Below, one piece after another: positions 31,316-31,552 of a stretch of DNA of 31,552 nucleotides. The DNA is from Branchiostoma floridae. Taxonomy: Eukaryota; Chordata; Leptocardii; Amphioxiformes; Branchiostomatidae. The stretch covers positions 29,151,239 through 29,182,790 of the forward strand of contig NC_049979.1 in the NCBI RefSeq assembly GCF_000003815.2. The letters run 5' to 3'. A program made the position numbers and the translations under genes. The notes beneath the pieces were generated by a model, which searched no databases, had not been told where the DNA came from, and saw nothing but the letters and a program-made list of their open reading frames with translations. The stretch's first letter is position 1. Each line of letters starts with the position of its first letter.

Positions 31316-31552
31316 TGGACAGAGCAGTTGTAGTTTAACAGAGGTGGGGAGAAAGCTAATTTAGGTGAGGGGTGGAATTTTCATCTGGCATTTTTAGAGA
31401 GCAGGACCTCTCAAGTTTCATAAGGGGTACAGCCATCCGTGGTGGCCGGTGTGGTGTTCAGGTGTTTGCTAAAGAGTGCTCAACTACCGCACATTCCTTC
31501 ATGGTTTGCTGGACAAGCATTTTGGTCCTGGGCAGGGATCGCTGGTTTCACC
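31316..31552. other. Non-coding end of window
   Basis: No features were recognised in this short flank. Confidence 0.4.

Overview
This is eukaryotic, animal-type DNA. Coding sequence is sparse and split by GT-AG introns, and much of the rest is non-autonomous DNA transposons, foldback MITEs and SINE-like fragments. The frequent TACATGTA-type words, a periaxin/AHNAK-class PDZ gene and the dense MITEs suggest an invertebrate chordate, most likely a lancelet (Branchiostoma). That assignment is inference. No prokaryotic genes, CRISPR arrays or virus genes were seen.

Positions 1-3830 (minus strand) hold the 3'-ward part of one gene. Four exons (3772-3830, 2672-2918, 844-2197 and 1-440, the last cut by the window edge) have good splice sites and compatible phases. 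They encode a short N-terminal stretch, one PDZ domain of the AHNAK/periaxin type, and a long low-complexity tail that is acidic, serine-rich and proline-rich. The large exon carries an apparent one-base frameshift near 1397. Intron phase arithmetic shows that a single missing base would restore the whole frame. The 5' end of the gene is not certain. Two alternative upstream exons on the same strand are proposed (15737-15779 with a well-placed ATG, and a symmetric 75-codon exon at 24805-25029). Either would splice in phase to 3830.

Positions 3831-31552 look intronic or intergenic and are dominated by repeats. They include a 506-bp TIR element with a CAATT duplication (5972-6477) and a SINE-like repeat (7045-7722) split by a hAT-like MITE (7305-7631). 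A 1.39-kb inverted-repeat element with about 400-bp arms lies at 9264-10653. There are three copies of a GGCCA-ended MITE family (11911, 26379, 27648) and four copies of a full-length foldback MITE with TA duplications (12936, 18252, 19861, 27399). A hAT MITE with a perfect 8-bp duplication lies at 16662-17003, and tandem repeats lie at 20803-21356 and 28928-29205. A 1.1-kb TIR element with GC-rich terminal hairpins lies at 30215-31310. Two copies of another dispersed repeat (3471, 23150) carry a hairpin whose minus strand resembles a decayed hammerhead ribozyme core of the kind found in Penelope-like elements.

No complete new system of genes is visible. The most notable items are the invertebrate periaxin/AHNAK-like gene with its frame break, the candidate 5' exons, and the hammerhead-like repeat.
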